This document shows, one piece after another, positions 38,585 through 39,243 of a stretch of DNA of 39,243 bases (within the stretch, counting starts at the first letter, position 1; each line of letters begins with the position of its first letter). The position numbers and the translations under genes were made by a program. The stretch is taken from the NCBI RefSeq assembly GCF_000281045.1, contig NW_008246077.1, positions 1,021,303 to 1,060,545 on the forward strand, read 5' to 3'. The stretch comes from Saprolegnia diclina VS20 (Eukaryota; Oomycota; Saprolegniomycetes; Saprolegniales; Saprolegniaceae). Below the pieces are notes generated by a model. It ran no database searches. It was given only the letters and a program-made list of their open reading frames with translations, and had not been told where the DNA came from.

Positions 38585-38743
38585 ATGAAATCCATCATCT
38601 TCACCACGGCGCTTCTCGCCGCGTCGGCGTCTGCCCTCGAAATGACCACCGAAGAACCCAGCGCGGTGACGGTCGCATGCGTCAGATGCGGCACCACTGT
38701 GGCATTTGTGTCGGACAAGACATTGAATGCTAGAAGTCCATGA
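38585..38743 (+). CDS. Small secreted peptide or truncated secreted-protein gene
   Basis: A 52-residue frame begins with a good signal peptide (MKSIIFTTALLAASASA) with likely cleavage after ASA. The mature part is about 35 residues and includes a CVRC motif (VTVACVRCGTTVAFVSD). The signal peptide resembles those of secreted oomycete proteins in style. It converges with the Smr gene, 13 bases between stop codons. It could be a short secreted peptide, or exon 1 of a gene that has lost its remainder. No effector motif such as RxLR or LFLAK is present. Confidence 0.4.
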   Translation: MKSIIFTTALLAASASALEMTTEEPSAVTVACVRCGTTVAFVSDKTLNARSP

Positions 38744-38756
38744 GCATATTTTACAT

Positions 38757-39242
38757 TCAAAGCCAAACGAATAAAGTTCCATGCAAGTTGGGGTCGTCCA
38801 CGCAGCGTTTCCCACTTTCATTGAGAGAATTCTTGATCTCGGTCGAGAGAGATCGGTCTCCGCGCTTGCTATGCTTGCCGGCGCCCGCAACGACGCAAAT
38901 ACAATCGTGTCCTTTGGCTTCGAGCAGCGGTAACTTCTGGTGAATCAGTGTCAGAGCCTGCTTGACAGTGAGGTAGTGCACGTCGATCTGGCCGATTTCC
39001 CCGCAATTCCAATTGCGAGATTTTGAGATGGCTTCGAGACACTTGGCCCTTTTCGCTTCAATCTGCAGGCGGAGTTGATGCTGCAAGACACGCTCCTTGT
39101 TGAGACCCCGCATGTCGCCCCTGGCCTTGGCTTCCCCCCCTTTCTTGTACGACTCTTTGTGTTTGCGAACTTCATCATCCGTCTGAAATTCCTTGTAGAT
39201 GTGGTCAAGGTTGGTTGGTACTTGTTCCGATGTTCGTGTTGG
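38757..39242 (-). CDS. Smr-domain protein, C-terminal part (partial at right edge)
   Basis: The minus frame is open from the window edge to the TGA at 38757, giving about 161 residues with no start inside the window. The first 80 residues are charged and helical (HIYKEFQTDDEVRKHKESYK onward), like the region preceding Smr domains. The Smr domain then shows IDVHYLTVKQAL (for the usual DLHGLTV), ICVVAGAGKHSKRGDRSLST (the GxGxHS motif) and the terminal TLFVWL strand. Smr domains are often RNA or DNA endonucleases. Here DVH is present, but Tyr replaces the usual Gly of LHG. The upstream part of the protein is unknown. Confidence 0.8.
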   Translation of the reverse strand, partial: PTRTSEQVPTNLDHIYKEFQTDDEVRKHKESYKKGGEAKARGDMRGLNKERVLQHQLRLQIEAKRAKCLEAISKSRNWNCGEIGQIDVHYLTVKQALTLIHQKLPLLEAKGHDCICVVAGAGKHSKRGDRSLSTEIKNSLNESGKRCVDDPNLHGTLFVWL

Positions 39243-39243
39243 C

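Overview
The window looks like nuclear DNA of an oomycete, most likely a Saprolegniales-type water mould. The evidence is dense, GC-rich eukaryotic genes with very short introns. I modelled 49 introns of 42-76 nt; most donors begin GTACG or GTA and 41 acceptors end in TAG. The content also fits: FYVE fusion proteins, secreted GH16 glucanase-like enzymes, and a LINE fragment. Lineage is my inference. No bacterial operon, CRISPR array, rRNA or tRNA was seen. One 100-N assembly gap lies at 14999-15098.

Layout. 1-4.8 kb: the end of one gene, a coiled-coil ORF, a small membrane protein, a degenerate transferrin-receptor/glutamate-carboxypeptidase-like protein, a repeat-bearing hypothetical, and a TMEM41/VTT lipid scramblase homologue. 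5.0-14.8 kb: one 11-exon gene for a 3109-residue BEACH-WD40 protein with a RING finger inside its ConA-like domain. 15.1-22.2 kb: a LINE tail, a cyclic-nucleotide phosphodiesterase, a MYND protein, five-exon threonine dehydratase, and a MANF/ARMET homologue ending in RDEL. 22.8-24.2 kb: a Glo3-type ArfGAP.

24.3-31.5 kb: the most unusual part. Two divergently transcribed paralogues each encode extended-SDR, then FYVE, then armadillo-like, then BTB/BACK domains. Both SDR domains keep the nucleotide-binding loop and the lysine of YxxxK, but have phenylalanine at the catalytic tyrosine. They may act as NAD(P)- and PI3P-binding adaptors for ubiquitin ligases rather than as reductases.

31.6-37.3 kb: a GH16 cluster of two intact genes with identical intron positions, one damaged copy and one short relic. 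37.3-39.2 kb: gene-poor sequence, a small secreted peptide ORF, and the C-terminal part of an Smr-domain protein running off the right edge.

Several genes share a membrane-traffic theme (BEACH, ArfGAP, TMEM41, FYVE, MANF), but nothing shows that they are co-regulated. Exon models are hand-made. They are supported by frame continuity, totals divisible by three and family conservation, not by transcripts.
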